DNA of 48,554 bases from Catenulispora rubra (GTDB lineage Bacteria > Actinomycetota > Actinomycetes > Streptomycetales > Catenulisporaceae). The notes beneath the pieces were generated by a model. The model was not told the origin of the DNA and did no database searches. It saw only the letters and a list, made by a program, of their open reading frames with translations. A program made the position numbers and the translations under genes. This document shows, piece by piece, positions 26,027 to 34,017 of the stretch (within the stretch, counting starts at the first letter, position 1; every line of letters begins with the position of its first letter). The stretch spans positions 1-48,554 of the forward strand of contig NZ_JAACYW010000060.1 in the NCBI RefSeq assembly GCF_015356825.1. The letters run 5' to 3'.

Positions 26027-27199
26027 ATGAGCGATCAGAAGCGGATCCGGGTGGCAGTCGTGTTCGGCGGACGCTCCAGCGAGCACGCCATCTCCTGCGT
26101 CACCGCCGGTTCCATACTGGACGCCCTGCGCGACGGGCCGGACCCGCTGCGCTACGAGATCCTGCCGATCGGCATCGCCGCGGACGGCCGCTGGGTGCTG
26201 GCCGACCTGCCGGACGGCGGCGGCCTGAAGCTGGCCATCACCGACGGCCGGCTGCCGGAGATCGGGCAGCCCGCCTCGGCCGAGCGCGCGAACCTGGTCA
26301 CCATGGCCGGGGACCCGACCGCGCGCGAGCTGACCGTGCACGAGCCCGGCGCGGTGCCGAAGTCGCTCGGCGAGGTGGACGTGGTGCTGCCGCTGCTGCA
26401 CGGCCCCTACGGCGAGGACGGCACGCTGCAGGGCCTGCTGGAGCTCGCCGGCATCCCCTACGTCGGCTCCGGCGTGCTGGCCTCCGCGGTCTCCATGGAC
26501 AAGGAGTTCATGAAGCGGCTGCTGACCCAGGCCGGGTTCGAGGTCGGTCCGTACGAGGTCGTGCGGCCCCGGGACTGGGCCACCGAGGAGGGCCGGTCCG
26601 CGGTGCGGCTGGCCGTGGAAGAGCTCGGATACCCGGTGTTCGTCAAGCCGGCCCGCGGCGGCTCTTCGATGGGCATCACCAAGGTCGACCGCCCCGAGGA
26701 CCTCGGCCAGGCGATCGACACCGCCCGGCGGCACGACCCCAAGGTGCTGGTGGAGGCCGCGATCGCGGGCCGCGAGATCGAGTGCGGGGTGCTGGAGGCG
26801 ATCGATCCGCTGGCCCCGGCCGAGGCCTCGATGCCGGCCGAGCTGCGGGTCACCGGGGAGCACGCGTTCTACGACTTCGAGGCCAAGTACCTCGACGGCA
26901 GCACCCAGGTGGACATCCCGGCGCGGTTGAGCGACGAGGAGATCGCGGACATCCGGGAGCAGACCGTCGGCGTCTTCGAGACGCTGGGCTGCGAGGGGCT
27001 GGCCCGCGTCGACTTCTTCTACCAGGAGTCGGCCGACGGCGGTCCGGGCCGGTTCATCGTCAACGAGATCAACACCATGCCGGGGTTCACCCCGACGTCG
27101 ATGTTCCCGCAGATGTGGCAGGCGGCCGGGATGTCGTACCCGGAGCTGATCTCGCGGCTGATCGACACGGCGCTGCGGCGGCCGGCCGGGCTGCGCTGA
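26027..27199 (+). CDS. ddl: D-alanine--D-alanine ligase
   Basis: A 390-residue ATP-grasp enzyme that joins two D-alanines for peptidoglycan precursors. Motifs: VVFGGRSSEHAISCVTAGSI near the N-terminus, LPLLHGPYGEDGTLQGLLEL, SGVLASAVSMDKEFMKRLL, the ATP-binding FVKPARGGSSMGITKV, YLDGSTQVDIPARL, and the magnesium-binding FIVNEINTMPGFTPTSMFP. A tyrosine and serine typical of D-Ala-D-Ala rather than D-Ala-D-lactate ligases lie in the FYDFEAKYLD segment; that specificity is inference. The leaderless promoter is shared in mirror arrangement with the divergent MFS gene. Confidence 0.97.
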   Translation: MSDQKRIRVAVVFGGRSSEHAISCVTAGSILDALRDGPDPLRYEILPIGIAADGRWVLADLPDGGGLKLAITDGRLPEIGQPASAERANLVTMAGDPTARELTVHEPGAVPKSLGEVDVVLPLLHGPYGEDGTLQGLLELAGIPYVGSGVLASAVSMDKEFMKRLLTQAGFEVGPYEVVRPRDWATEEGRSAVRLAVEELGYPVFVKPARGGSSMGITKVDRPEDLGQAIDTARRHDPKVLVEAAIAGREIECGVLEAIDPLAPAEASMPAELRVTGEHAFYDFEAKYLDGSTQVDIPARLSDEEIADIREQTVGVFETLGCEGLARVDFFYQESADGGPGRFIVNEINTMPGFTPTSMFPQMWQAAGMSYPELISRLIDTALRRPAGLR

Positions 27200-27224
27200 G
27201 GCGGTTCGGTCTGAGCTCGCCGGA

Positions 27225-27851
27225 CTACTGGATCTGGTCGCTGACGAACTGCCCGGCCTTGGTCGGCACGGTCTTCACGATCAGCGGGGCCAGGTCCACC
27301 AGCGCGTTCGACGCGTCCTGCTTCTGGGCGGCGCCGTCGTAGGGGACTGTGACCTCGATGTACACGGCGCGGTCGGTGGTGGTGTAGGTGACGCTGTCCG
27401 TGCCGTTGTCCTGGATCAGCCAGTTGACCTGCGAGGTGTCGTCCCCCATGCTCGCGTACTGGTTGGACAGCGGGGTGTAGTCCGGGCCGCCGACCACGAC
27501 CGCGGCCGGTTCGGCGACGCCGCAGCGCAGCACGGTGGTCGGTGAGCCCCAGACCGCGGCGCGCTGCCCGACGTGGCCGTCGGTGCCGACCGCGCCGCGC
27601 CGGTGCTTGCCCTCCAGGTCCGACGGCAGGGCCTTGACGAGGTTCGCGCAGGCGGTGAGGACGGCCGGGTCGGAGGTCTCCGGCAGTCCGACGCCGACGG
27701 CGCCGGTCTGGCCGACGTGGTAGCCCCACACCGCCCCCACGCACGCCAAAACCGCGGCTGTCGCTACAGCCGCGGCCGGTATCCACCTGTTCCCCGAGTA
27801 TGGATTCTTGGGATCTCCCGCAGTCACCGACACGGAAGATTGGTCTACCAC
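27225..27851 (-). CDS. DUF3515 domain-containing membrane-anchored protein
   Basis: A 208-residue protein with one transmembrane segment near the N-terminus (about 25-47; WIPAAAVATAAVLACVGAVW) and an exported domain. The domain shows the DUF3515 pattern: ACANLVKALPSDLEGKHRR, then AAVWGSPTTVLRCGVAEPAA and VNWLIQDNGTDSVTYTT. Two cysteines in the domain (ACANL and LRCGV) may form a disulfide. The family is conserved in actinobacteria next to ddl and thiL but has no known function. GTG start, one base after the TGA stop of the upstream Lrp-like gene, so the pair is an operon. Confidence 0.88.
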   Translation of the reverse strand: MVDQSSVSVTAGDPKNPYSGNRWIPAAAVATAAVLACVGAVWGYHVGQTGAVGVGLPETSDPAVLTACANLVKALPSDLEGKHRRGAVGTDGHVGQRAAVWGSPTTVLRCGVAEPAAVVVGGPDYTPLSNQYASMGDDTSQVNWLIQDNGTDSVTYTTTDRAVYIEVTVPYDGAAQKQDASNALVDLAPLIVKTVPTKAGQFVSDQIQ

Positions 27852-27852
27852 A

Positions 27853-28092
27853 TCACTCGAAGTGCACGATGGGGCAGGTCAGTGTACGCGTGATGCCCTC
27901 GATGACCTGGATCTTGGCGATCACCAGCCGGCCGAGCTCGTCCATGGTCGCGGCCTCGGCGCGAACGATGACGTCGTAGGGCCCGGTCACGTCTTCGGCG
28001 GTGGTGATGCCGCTCTCGAGTTCGGCGATCGCCTGCGCCACGGCGCCCGCCTTCCCCACCTCGGTCTGGACCAGGATGTACGCTTGAACCAC
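27853..28092 (-). CDS. Stand-alone Lrp/AsnC ligand-binding (RAM) domain protein
   Basis: A 79-residue protein consisting only of the alpha-beta ligand-binding domain of Lrp/AsnC regulators (VQAYILVQTEVGKAGAVAQA, then the turn EDVTGPYDVIVRAEAATMDE and IEGITRTLTCPIVHFE), without a DNA-binding helix-turn-helix. Such stand-alone domains form dimers or octamers that bind amino acids. An in-frame ATG lies at 28140, but the GTG at 28092 has AGGAGG 7 bases upstream and gives the conserved start MVQAYI. It is co-transcribed with the DUF3515 gene and divergent from thiL. Confidence 0.88.
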   Translation of the reverse strand: MVQAYILVQTEVGKAGAVAQAIAELESGITTAEDVTGPYDVIVRAEAATMDELGRLVIAKIQVIEGITRTLTCPIVHFE

Positions 28093-28211
28093 GTGTCCTC
28101 CTACTGTCGGAAACGCCACCTTAGCCTGCGGTTCCCCCATTCCGGGAGTCCATGCCCGTTGGGCGGACCGCCACGGTTCACCCGAACGAGTAGTGTCGGG
28201 CTGCGCCGGGT

Positions 28212-28223
28212 TACGGTACCGGC
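28212..28223 (+). promoter_or_regulatory. Predicted leaderless -10 box of thiL
   Basis: TACGGT at 28212-28217 lies 6 bases before the GTG start; no Shine-Dalgarno sequence is present. Confidence 0.45.
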
Positions 28224-29225
28224 GTGGAGACCATCGACGACGTCGGCGAGTTCGGGCTCATCGCCCGCGTCCAGGCGCGCCTGCCCCTGACCAGCCCCGA
28301 GACCCTGGTGCCGTCCGGCGACGACGCGGCGGTGCTGGCCGCACCCGACGGGCGCCTGGCGATCAGCACCGACGTGCTGCTGGAGGGCCGCCACTTCCGT
28401 CGTGACTGGTCCGGCCCGCGTGACGTCGGACACAAGGCCGCGGCCCAGAACTTCAGCGACATCGCCGCGATGGGCGGCGTCCCGACCTCGCTGCTGCTGG
28501 CCATGGTGCTGCCCGGCGACCTGCCGGTGGCCTGGGTCGAGGAGTTCGCCGAGGGCGTGGCCGCCGAATGCGCCCCGCTCGGCGCGATCGTGGCCGGCGG
28601 CGACATGGTGCGCGGCGACCTGATCACCATCTCGGTGACGGTGCTCGGCACGCTGGAGGGCCGGGCCCCGGTGCTGCGCTCGGGCGCGCGGCCGGGCGAC
28701 ACGGTGGCCGTGGCCGGACGGCTCGGGTGGTCGGCGGCGGGGCTGGAATTGCTGCTGTCCGGGCAGGATCCGCACGGTGACGTGGGTGATGGCGCGGCGC
28801 AAGCGGCGGGTGGCGGGACCGGAGCGGGGTCCGGGACCGAGGCGCTTCCGCAGCCTGCTGACTATCTTGCTGCGCACCGCCGCCCGAGCCCTCCGTACGC
28901 GGCCGGTCCGCAAGCCGCGCGGGCCGGTGCCACGGCGATGCTGGATGTGAGCGACGGTCTGCTGGCCGACCTGAAACACCTGGCTGTGGCCAGCGGGGTC
29001 GCGGTCGACGTCGACAGCACTCTGCTGGTCACCACCCCCGGCCCGCGCCTGGACCAGATCCTGACGGGCGGCGAGGACCACGCGCTGGTCGCGACCTTCG
29101 CCGCCGAGGTTCCTGAGGGCTGGCGCCCCATCGGCACCGTGTACGAAGGCGCCGCGGCCGTGACCGTGGACGGTAAGCCCTGGGAGGGTCCCGGCGGCTT
29201 CAGCCACTTCGGCCATTCGGCGTAA
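28224..29225 (+). CDS. thiL: Thiamine-monophosphate kinase ThiL
   Basis: A 333-residue kinase that phosphorylates thiamine monophosphate to thiamine diphosphate, the last step of the pathway. Motifs of the PurM/ThiL fold: VPSGDDAAVLAAPDGRLAIS, STDVLLEGRHFRRDWS, AAQNFSDIAAMGGVPTSLLL, GGDMVRGDLITISVTVLG and DVSDGLLADLKHLA. Between residues about 186 and 216 there is a Gly/Ala-rich linker (GDVGDGAAQAAGGGTGAGSG) not expected in compact homologues; it separates the two halves and is probably a disordered loop. GTG start with a TACGGT -10 box 6 bases upstream. The next gene is convergent. Confidence 0.95.
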   Translation: METIDDVGEFGLIARVQARLPLTSPETLVPSGDDAAVLAAPDGRLAISTDVLLEGRHFRRDWSGPRDVGHKAAAQNFSDIAAMGGVPTSLLLAMVLPGDLPVAWVEEFAEGVAAECAPLGAIVAGGDMVRGDLITISVTVLGTLEGRAPVLRSGARPGDTVAVAGRLGWSAAGLELLLSGQDPHGDVGDGAAQAAGGGTGAGSGTEALPQPADYLAAHRRPSPPYAAGPQAARAGATAMLDVSDGLLADLKHLAVASGVAVDVDSTLLVTTPGPRLDQILTGGEDHALVATFAAEVPEGWRPIGTVYEGAAAVTVDGKPWEGPGGFSHFGHSA

Positions 29226-29231
29226 CGCGGA

Positions 29232-29262
29232 CGGCGCCGATCCCCCCGTGGGACCGGCGCCG
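29232..29262. terminator. Bidirectional terminator between thiL and the DHA2 transporter
   Basis: CGGCGCCGATCC (29232-29243) pairs with GGACCGGCGCCG (29251-29262) with one mismatch around a 7-base loop, between two convergent genes. Confidence 0.65.
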
Positions 29263-29302
29263 CCCGCCGGGCAAAACCGCACCTCGGCATCCGACATGCG
29301 GA

Positions 29303-30676
29303 TCAGGCACCGCGCCGCGTCAGCCCGGTCAGCACCAGCGTGACCAGCGCCCCGACGGCCATCGCGATCCCGGCGGCGTGCATCCCGGACAGCGTGCCGA
29401 GGATCGCCACCCCCAGCGCGCTGCCGGTCTGCCGGGCCGCGTTCAGGGCGCCCTGGCCGGTCGCGGCGAGCGCCCGCGGCGTGGCCACGGCCATGTCGGC
29501 GGTGATCGAGGGGATGGTCATCGTGGTGGCGATGGCCATCAGGACCTGCGCGACGGTCACCACGGCCAGCGAGGTGTGCGGGCCGACGGTGAACAGGACC
29601 GCGCCGACCGCGACGTTCACCGCCATCGCCACCATCACCATCGGGCGCGCGCCGAACCGGTGCGCCAGCCGGCTGGTCGCGAACGGCAGGATGCATATCG
29701 GCACCATCATCGGCAGGAACGCGATGCCGGTCATGGCCGCGCTCAGGTGCCGCGTCTCCTCCAGCCACAGCGTGACCGAGTACAGCAGTCCGTAGAAGAT
29801 GTAGTTCGCGGCGACCGCGGTCACCAGGTTGTTGCGGACGCGGCCCAGGCGCAGCAGCTCCGGCGGCAGCACCGGCGTCTCGGCCCGGCGCTCGACGAGG
29901 GCCACCGCGACGGCCGCCAAAACCGCGACCGCCAGCGCGATCAGCGCGGACGGCGTGCCCCAGCCCTCGGTGCCGGCGTCGACCAGGCCGTAGGTCAGGG
30001 CGCTGAGCGCGACGGTGAACAGGGCCAGGCCGGGGATGTCGAACTTCTTGCGCTGCTCGGAACGGTTCGAGGACAGGCCGCGCACCAGGAACCAGGAGAC
30101 CAGCGCCAGCGGCGGGTTCACGACGAACACCAGGCGCCAGCCGCCGGCCGCGACCAGCGCGCCGCCGAGTACCGGCCCGACGGCCAGCCCGATCCCGGAC
30201 AGCGCGGCCCACGCGCCGACCGCCTTCATCCGCTCCTTGGCGTCGGGGTAGAGGCCGGCGAGCAGCGCCAGCGAGGCCGGGACCATGCCGGCCGCCGCGG
30301 CTCCGAGCAGCGCACGGCCGGCGATCAGGCCGCCGACGTTCGGCGCCGCCGCGGACAGCAGCGATATCACGCCGAACAGCGCGACCGCGCTCTGGTACAC
30401 GCGGCGGGCGCCGAACCGGTCGGCGATCGCGCCGGAGGCCAGCATCAGCCCGGCGAACACGACGGTGTAAGCGTCCACGGTCCACGGCAGCGCCGAGGCC
30501 GAGGCGTGCAGGTTCGTCTTGAGGTCGGGGAGGGCGACGTTCAGGATGGTCGCGTCGAGCAGGACCATGAAGTTGCCGGCCACGATGCCGGCGAACGCGG
30601 CCTTGGTCCGGCCGCTGGGAGCAGCAGGGGGAACAGGGACGGTGGTCTTTGATGCGGCTTCGTCGGTCAGTGCCAT
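29303..30676 (-). CDS. MFS drug exporter, DHA2 (EmrB/QacA) type
   Basis: A 457-residue transporter with about 14 predicted transmembrane helices. The DHA2 signature is in the first helices (GNFMVLLDATILNVALPDLK, about residues 34-53), followed by PWTVDAYTVVFAGLMLASGA, the loop motif ADRFGARRVYQS, and motif C in GIGLAVGPVLGGALVAAGGW. Such proteins export drugs or metabolites using the proton gradient. It belongs to an accessory module with Dabb, YciI and LysR genes. Upstream are the palindrome GATCGGGCCGATC (30685-30697) and an ATCGG-N5-CCGAT box (30734-30748), so the LysR-type regulator at 31525 probably controls it. Confidence 0.9.
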   Translation of the reverse strand: MALTDEAASKTTVPVPPAAPSGRTKAAFAGIVAGNFMVLLDATILNVALPDLKTNLHASASALPWTVDAYTVVFAGLMLASGAIADRFGARRVYQSAVALFGVISLLSAAAPNVGGLIAGRALLGAAAAGMVPASLALLAGLYPDAKERMKAVGAWAALSGIGLAVGPVLGGALVAAGGWRLVFVVNPPLALVSWFLVRGLSSNRSEQRKKFDIPGLALFTVALSALTYGLVDAGTEGWGTPSALIALAVAVLAAVAVALVERRAETPVLPPELLRLGRVRNNLVTAVAANYIFYGLLYSVTLWLEETRHLSAAMTGIAFLPMMVPICILPFATSRLAHRFGARPMVMVAMAVNVAVGAVLFTVGPHTSLAVVTVAQVLMAIATTMTIPSITADMAVATPRALAATGQGALNAARQTGSALGVAILGTLSGMHAAGIAMAVGALVTLVLTGLTRRGA

Positions 30677-30733
30677 GCTTCGAGGATCGGGCCGATCCCG
30701 CTGCCACCGACAGACCCTCTTTCCGATCGGACC

Positions 30734-30748
30734 ATCGGGGACTCCGAT
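30734..30748. promoter_or_regulatory. Candidate LysR-type operator between the DHA2 exporter and Dabb genes
   Basis: ATCGG-GGACT-CCGAT is a T-N11-A type dyad. The same dyad (ATCGG-AGAAG-CCGAT, both followed by GGC) occurs before the LysR gene at 31496-31510; 15 of 18 bases agree. A related palindrome GATCGGGCCGATC is at 30685-30697. Confidence 0.65.
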
Positions 30749-30783
30749 GGCGAGATCAGCGGAGTCTGCGCGAGGATCGGAGC

Positions 30784-31071
30784 GTGATCAGAAGCATATT
30801 GCTCATCAAATTCACGCCCGAAGCCACCGACGAACAGATCGAGGCCTTCGGCAAGGCTCTCGGCGACCTGCCGTTCGAGCGGCGCCGGCACTTCGAGTTC
30901 CACCGCGACGCCCGGCTGACGGACGACGCGATGGACGCCGCGGTGATCGCCGACTTCGACGACGAGGAGGCCTACCGGGCCTGGGTCGCGGACCCCGGCC
31001 ACCACGAGGTGCGGTCGCGGTTCCTCGACCCGATCCGCGCTCAGCGGGAACGGATCCTGTTCCGTATCTGA
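30784..31071 (+). CDS. Dabb-family (stress-responsive alpha/beta barrel) protein
   Basis: A 95-residue protein with the dimeric alpha-beta barrel pattern of the Dabb family: MIRSILLIKFTPEATDEQIE, then FEFHRDARLTDDAMDAAVIA, DFDDEEAYRAWVADPGHHEV and RERILFRI. Members include small enzymes of polyketide or phenol metabolism and stress proteins. The frame is open upstream to 30649 inside the exporter promoter; the GTG at 30784 gives the normal Dabb N-terminus. It faces away from the DHA2 gene and shares the candidate LysR operator, so the two may respond to the same signal. Confidence 0.8.
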   Translation: MIRSILLIKFTPEATDEQIEAFGKALGDLPFERRRHFEFHRDARLTDDAMDAAVIADFDDEEAYRAWVADPGHHEVRSRFLDPIRAQRERILFRI

Positions 31072-31094
31072 CTGGTCGCCGGACGGTTGGCTCC

Positions 31095-31382
31095 TCAGCC
31101 CTCCAGCCAACTCCCCAACACCGGGTTGAACTCGTTGATCCGCACCCGGCTGACCAGGTCGGCCTCGGCGAACGGGTCGTGCTCCAGCAGAGTCTTCAGC
31201 GCCGCCTCGTCCTCGACCTCGAAGATCAGCAGCGCGCCGGTGTTGTTGGCCCACGGCCCGGACACCAGCAGTTCCCCGCGGCCCTGGGCCTCCGCCAGGA
31301 AAGCGCGGTGTGCCGGGCGGACCTCGTCCCGCTTGGCGGTGTCCGCGGTGTAGACGTATTCGACGGCGAAGCGAGCCACCAT
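31095..31382 (-). CDS. YciI-family protein
   Basis: A 95-residue YciI-like protein, a ferredoxin-like fold related to small dehydrochlorinases and muconolactone isomerases. Visible: MVARFAVEYVYTADTAKRDE, then RPAHRAFLAEAQGRGELLVS, GPWANNTGALLIFEVEDEAA and DPFAEADLVSRVRINEF, where the DPF loop and a conserved His (RPAHR) would form the pocket. A strong Shine-Dalgarno AAGGAGAC precedes the ATG. It lies between the Dabb and LysR genes, divergent from the latter. Substrate unknown; association with the exporter suggests a small aromatic or reactive compound. Confidence 0.85.
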   Translation of the reverse strand: MVARFAVEYVYTADTAKRDEVRPAHRAFLAEAQGRGELLVSGPWANNTGALLIFEVEDEAALKTLLEHDPFAEADLVSRVRINEFNPVLGSWLEG

Positions 31383-31495
31383 GTCTCCTTGGGAATGGAA
31401 GTTTCAGTCCAGCGACGGCGTTCTGTTCAAAGGCTCCGGGGGATCCGGCGCGCGGCCCCGGGCTTCGCACGCACCGTACCCTGCGGACCGCCCCT

Positions 31496-31510
31496 ATCGG
31501 AGAAGCCGAT
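31496..31510. promoter_or_regulatory. Candidate autoregulatory LysR-type box
   Basis: ATCGG-AGAAG-CCGAT lies 14 bases before the LysR start codon in the region shared with the divergent YciI gene. CAGGAT at 31513-31518, 6 bases before the ATG, is a possible leaderless -10 box directly next to it. Confidence 0.6.
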
Positions 31511-31524
31511 GGCAGGATGGTGGC

Positions 31525-32427
31525 ATGGACACCCGACAGTTGCGCGCGTTCCTCGCGGTCGTGGACGCCGGTGGCATCTCCGCGGCCGCCGAGCAGCTCG
31601 GCTATGCGCAGAGCAGCGTCAGCGACCAGTTGCGGACCCTGGAGCGGGACCTCGGCACGCCGGTCCTGAACCGGACGAGCATCGGCACGGTCCCGACCGA
31701 GGCCGGCCAGCGCCTGCTGCCGTACGCGCGCCGGATGCTCGACCTGGACGGAGAGATGCGCCGCACCGTCTCCGGGAAGCGTCCGCTGCTGCGCATCGGG
31801 GCGTTGCAGTCGCTGGCCGACGAGTGGCTGCCCGAGATGCTGACGGCCTTCGACCACGGAGCCGCCGGGCCCGAGACCGCAGACGTCACGGTCACCGTCA
31901 CCAGCCGCACCCGGCTGATGGAGGAGCTGCAGGAAGCCCGCCTGGACGCGGTGTTCACGCTGGACAGCGGCCCGGCCTACGACGGCCCGACCGCGGTGGT
32001 CGGCACCGACCGCGTGGTGCTGGTGACGGCCCCCTCGCATCCGCTGGCGAGCGTGCGCCCGCTGACGCTGGACGACGTCCGCGCCACCGAGTTCATGGTC
32101 ACCGAGATCGGCTGCATCTACCGGCAGCTCTTCGACGAGAGCGGACGCGACCTCGGCCCGTCGTTGAAGATCGCGATGATCACCGGCTCGCTGAACGCGC
32201 TGCGGCGGCTGACGGTGTACGGCCGCGGCGCGGCGCTACTCCCGAGGTTCTCGGTCGCGGCGGAGCTGGAGTCCGGCGACCTGGTGATGCTGGATCTGAA
32301 GCAGGGCTTGGCGCCGCTGACCATCGAGGCACGGTGGCGGGACGGGATCGGGCCGGCGGCGGCGCCGTTGAAGGCTTTGGTGGAGCTGACGCAGAAGTTC
32401 AGCCCGGCGGCTTGGGCGATGGCGTAG
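31525..32427 (+). CDS. LysR-family transcriptional regulator
   Basis: A 300-residue LysR-type regulator. Residues 1-60 form the winged helix-turn-helix (MDTRQLRAFLAVVDAGGISA, then EQLGYAQSSVSDQLRTLERD), and residues 85-300 form the periplasmic-binding-protein-like effector domain with GALQSLADEWLPEMLTAF at its start. The frame is open upstream to 31381, but the ATG at 31525 gives the canonical family N-terminus. Target genes are inferred from the repeated ATCGG-N5-CCGAT boxes: itself, YciI, the Dabb gene and the DHA2 exporter. Effector unknown. Confidence 0.93.
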   Translation: MDTRQLRAFLAVVDAGGISAAAEQLGYAQSSVSDQLRTLERDLGTPVLNRTSIGTVPTEAGQRLLPYARRMLDLDGEMRRTVSGKRPLLRIGALQSLADEWLPEMLTAFDHGAAGPETADVTVTVTSRTRLMEELQEARLDAVFTLDSGPAYDGPTAVVGTDRVVLVTAPSHPLASVRPLTLDDVRATEFMVTEIGCIYRQLFDESGRDLGPSLKIAMITGSLNALRRLTVYGRGAALLPRFSVAAELESGDLVMLDLKQGLAPLTIEARWRDGIGPAAAPLKALVELTQKFSPAAWAMA

Positions 32428-32527
32428 GCACGGGCACCGCGGTAGCGACTCTGTGGCCAGCTGCGGCGCGCACTCTGGCCACAGCATCCATTGGCTCGGG
32501 GGTCCGGTGCCCGGCAGGCTGAGGATC

Positions 32528-33055
32528 ATGAACAATGCCGTGGAGATCCGCGATGGTGTCGCGGCCGATGAGAATGTGGTCGACGCCGCGCAGGCCATCC
32601 TCGCCGACCTGGTCGCCGGCGGCGCCGCGCTCGGGTGGGTGGACCCGCCTTCGAAGCCTGAGATCGCCACGCTCCTGGCGAAGGTGAGTGCCGCCTCGCG
32701 CGTCGGCGATGGCGCGCTGCGGCTGGCGTACTCCGGCGACCGCTTGCTGGGCCTCGGCTACTGGCTGCGCTACGAGCGGCCCACGCACCGTCCGAACGCT
32801 GATCTGGAAAAGCTCGCCATCGCCTCCGACGCGCAGGGCATGGGAGTCGGCCGCTTGCTCACCGCCGCGTTGGTGGACAGCGCGCGCGAGGCCGGCATCG
32901 AGGTCCTGACCCTCGACGCCCGCGGTGACAACGCGAACGCGCTGCACCTGTACCGCACCCTCGGCTTCCGCGAGTACGGCCGCCTCCCGGGTTTCGTCGC
33001 GGTCGGCGAGCGGCGCTACGACAAGGTCTTCTACATGCTCGACTTCCGCGCCTGA
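32528..33055 (+). CDS. GNAT family N-acetyltransferase
   Basis: A 175-residue acetyltransferase. The acetyl-CoA-binding region is LEKLAIASDAQGMGVGRLLT (Q/RxxGxG as QGMGVG) with the following ALVDSAREAGIEVLTLDARG and the C-terminal NANALHLYRTLGFREYGRLP. Alternative upstream starts are in frame (32453), but the ATG at 32528 with GAGG just before gives the expected N-terminus. The neighbours suggest no particular substrate; antibiotic, amino-acid or protein acetylation are all possible. The last gene of the accessory insert before thiD. Confidence 0.88.
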   Translation: MNNAVEIRDGVAADENVVDAAQAILADLVAGGAALGWVDPPSKPEIATLLAKVSAASRVGDGALRLAYSGDRLLGLGYWLRYERPTHRPNADLEKLAIASDAQGMGVGRLLTAALVDSAREAGIEVLTLDARGDNANALHLYRTLGFREYGRLPGFVAVGERRYDKVFYMLDFRA

Positions 33056-33086
33056 CCGCGCCCGGCGACCCCGCCTCTGCGGCTCG

Positions 33087-33099
33087 TATGCTGATCACC
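33087..33099 (+). promoter_or_regulatory. Predicted leaderless -10 box of thiD
   Basis: TATGCT at 33087-33092 lies 7 bases before the ATG at 33100 and overlaps the alternative upstream ATG (33088), so it favours 33100 as the start. Confidence 0.5.
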
Positions 33100-33921
33100 A
33101 TGTCCGCAGCTCCCGTTTCCAGCGCCCCGCCCCGCGTCCTCACCATCGCCGGCAGCGACTCCGGGGGCGGCGCGGGCATCCAGGCCGACCTGAAGACGAT
33201 GCTGGCGCACGGCGTGCACGGCATGTCCGTCCTCACCGCGGTCACGGCGCAGAACTCGGTCGGCGTCCAAGACTTCTGGGCCCTGCCCATCGAGGCGGTG
33301 GAGCGCCAGTTCCGGTCCGTCGTGGACGACATCGGCGTGGACGCGGTGAAGACCGGGATGCTGGCCTCGCCGGAGCTGACCTCGACGGTCGCCCGGCTGA
33401 TCGGCACGCTGGACCCGGCGGTGCCGGTGGTCGTCGACCCGGTGAGCGTGTCCAAGCACGGCGACCCGCTCCTGGCCCCGGAGGCGCTCGACGCCCTGCG
33501 CGGCGAACTGCTGCCGCGCGCCACGGTCGTCACCCCGAACCTCGACGAGGTCCGGCTGATCACCGGCCTGGACGTGGTGGCCGAGGCCGGGATGGTGGCC
33601 GCCGCGCGGGCCCTGGCCGACCTCGGCCCGCGCTGGGTGCTGGTCAAGGGCGGCCACCTGAGCGACCACCCGGAATCGGTGGACCTCCTGGTCGGCCCGG
33701 ACGGCGCGGAGCACTGGCTGCGCGCCCCGCGCCACGACAACCGCCACACCCACGGCACCGGCTGCACGCTCGCCAGCGCCATCGCCTCGCGCCTGGCCCT
33801 CGGCGACGACGTCCCGACCGCGGTCCGCGCCGCGAAGGAGTACGTCACCGGCGGCATCGCGGCCGGCTTCCCCCTCGGCGCCGGCATCGGGCCGGTGGAC
33901 CACGGCTGGCGCTGGCGGTAG
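33100..33921 (+). CDS. thiD: Hydroxymethylpyrimidine / phosphomethylpyrimidine kinase ThiD
   Basis: A 273-residue ribokinase-like enzyme that phosphorylates hydroxymethylpyrimidine twice for thiamine synthesis. Motifs: VLTIAGSDSGGGAGIQADLK, then GMSVLTAVTAQNSVGV, the substrate loop VVDPVSVSKHGDPLLAPEAL, and the anion hole/catalytic base region HTHGTGCTLASAIASRLALG. The start is taken at the second ATG (33100) because a TATGCT -10 box overlaps the first one; the first ATG would add four residues (MLIT). Separated from thiL by the 4-kb exporter/LysR insert. Confidence 0.95.
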   Translation: MSAAPVSSAPPRVLTIAGSDSGGGAGIQADLKTMLAHGVHGMSVLTAVTAQNSVGVQDFWALPIEAVERQFRSVVDDIGVDAVKTGMLASPELTSTVARLIGTLDPAVPVVVDPVSVSKHGDPLLAPEALDALRGELLPRATVVTPNLDEVRLITGLDVVAEAGMVAAARALADLGPRWVLVKGGHLSDHPESVDLLVGPDGAEHWLRAPRHDNRHTHGTGCTLASAIASRLALGDDVPTAVRAAKEYVTGGIAAGFPLGAGIGPVDHGWRWR

Positions 33922-34017
33922 GGCCCAACCGCGCGCCCTTCAGTCCCTGATCGACAAGGCCGATATCCCCAAGAGGCCGTCGGATCGCGGCGGCCTCCCC
34001 GGAGATGGAGGACCACC

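Noticed and set aside
28101..30707. An 868-codon minus-strand open frame over thiL and the DHA2 exporter
   Set aside because: Shadow of the true genes; the exporter is in another minus-strand frame with clear transporter motifs and thiL is on the plus strand.
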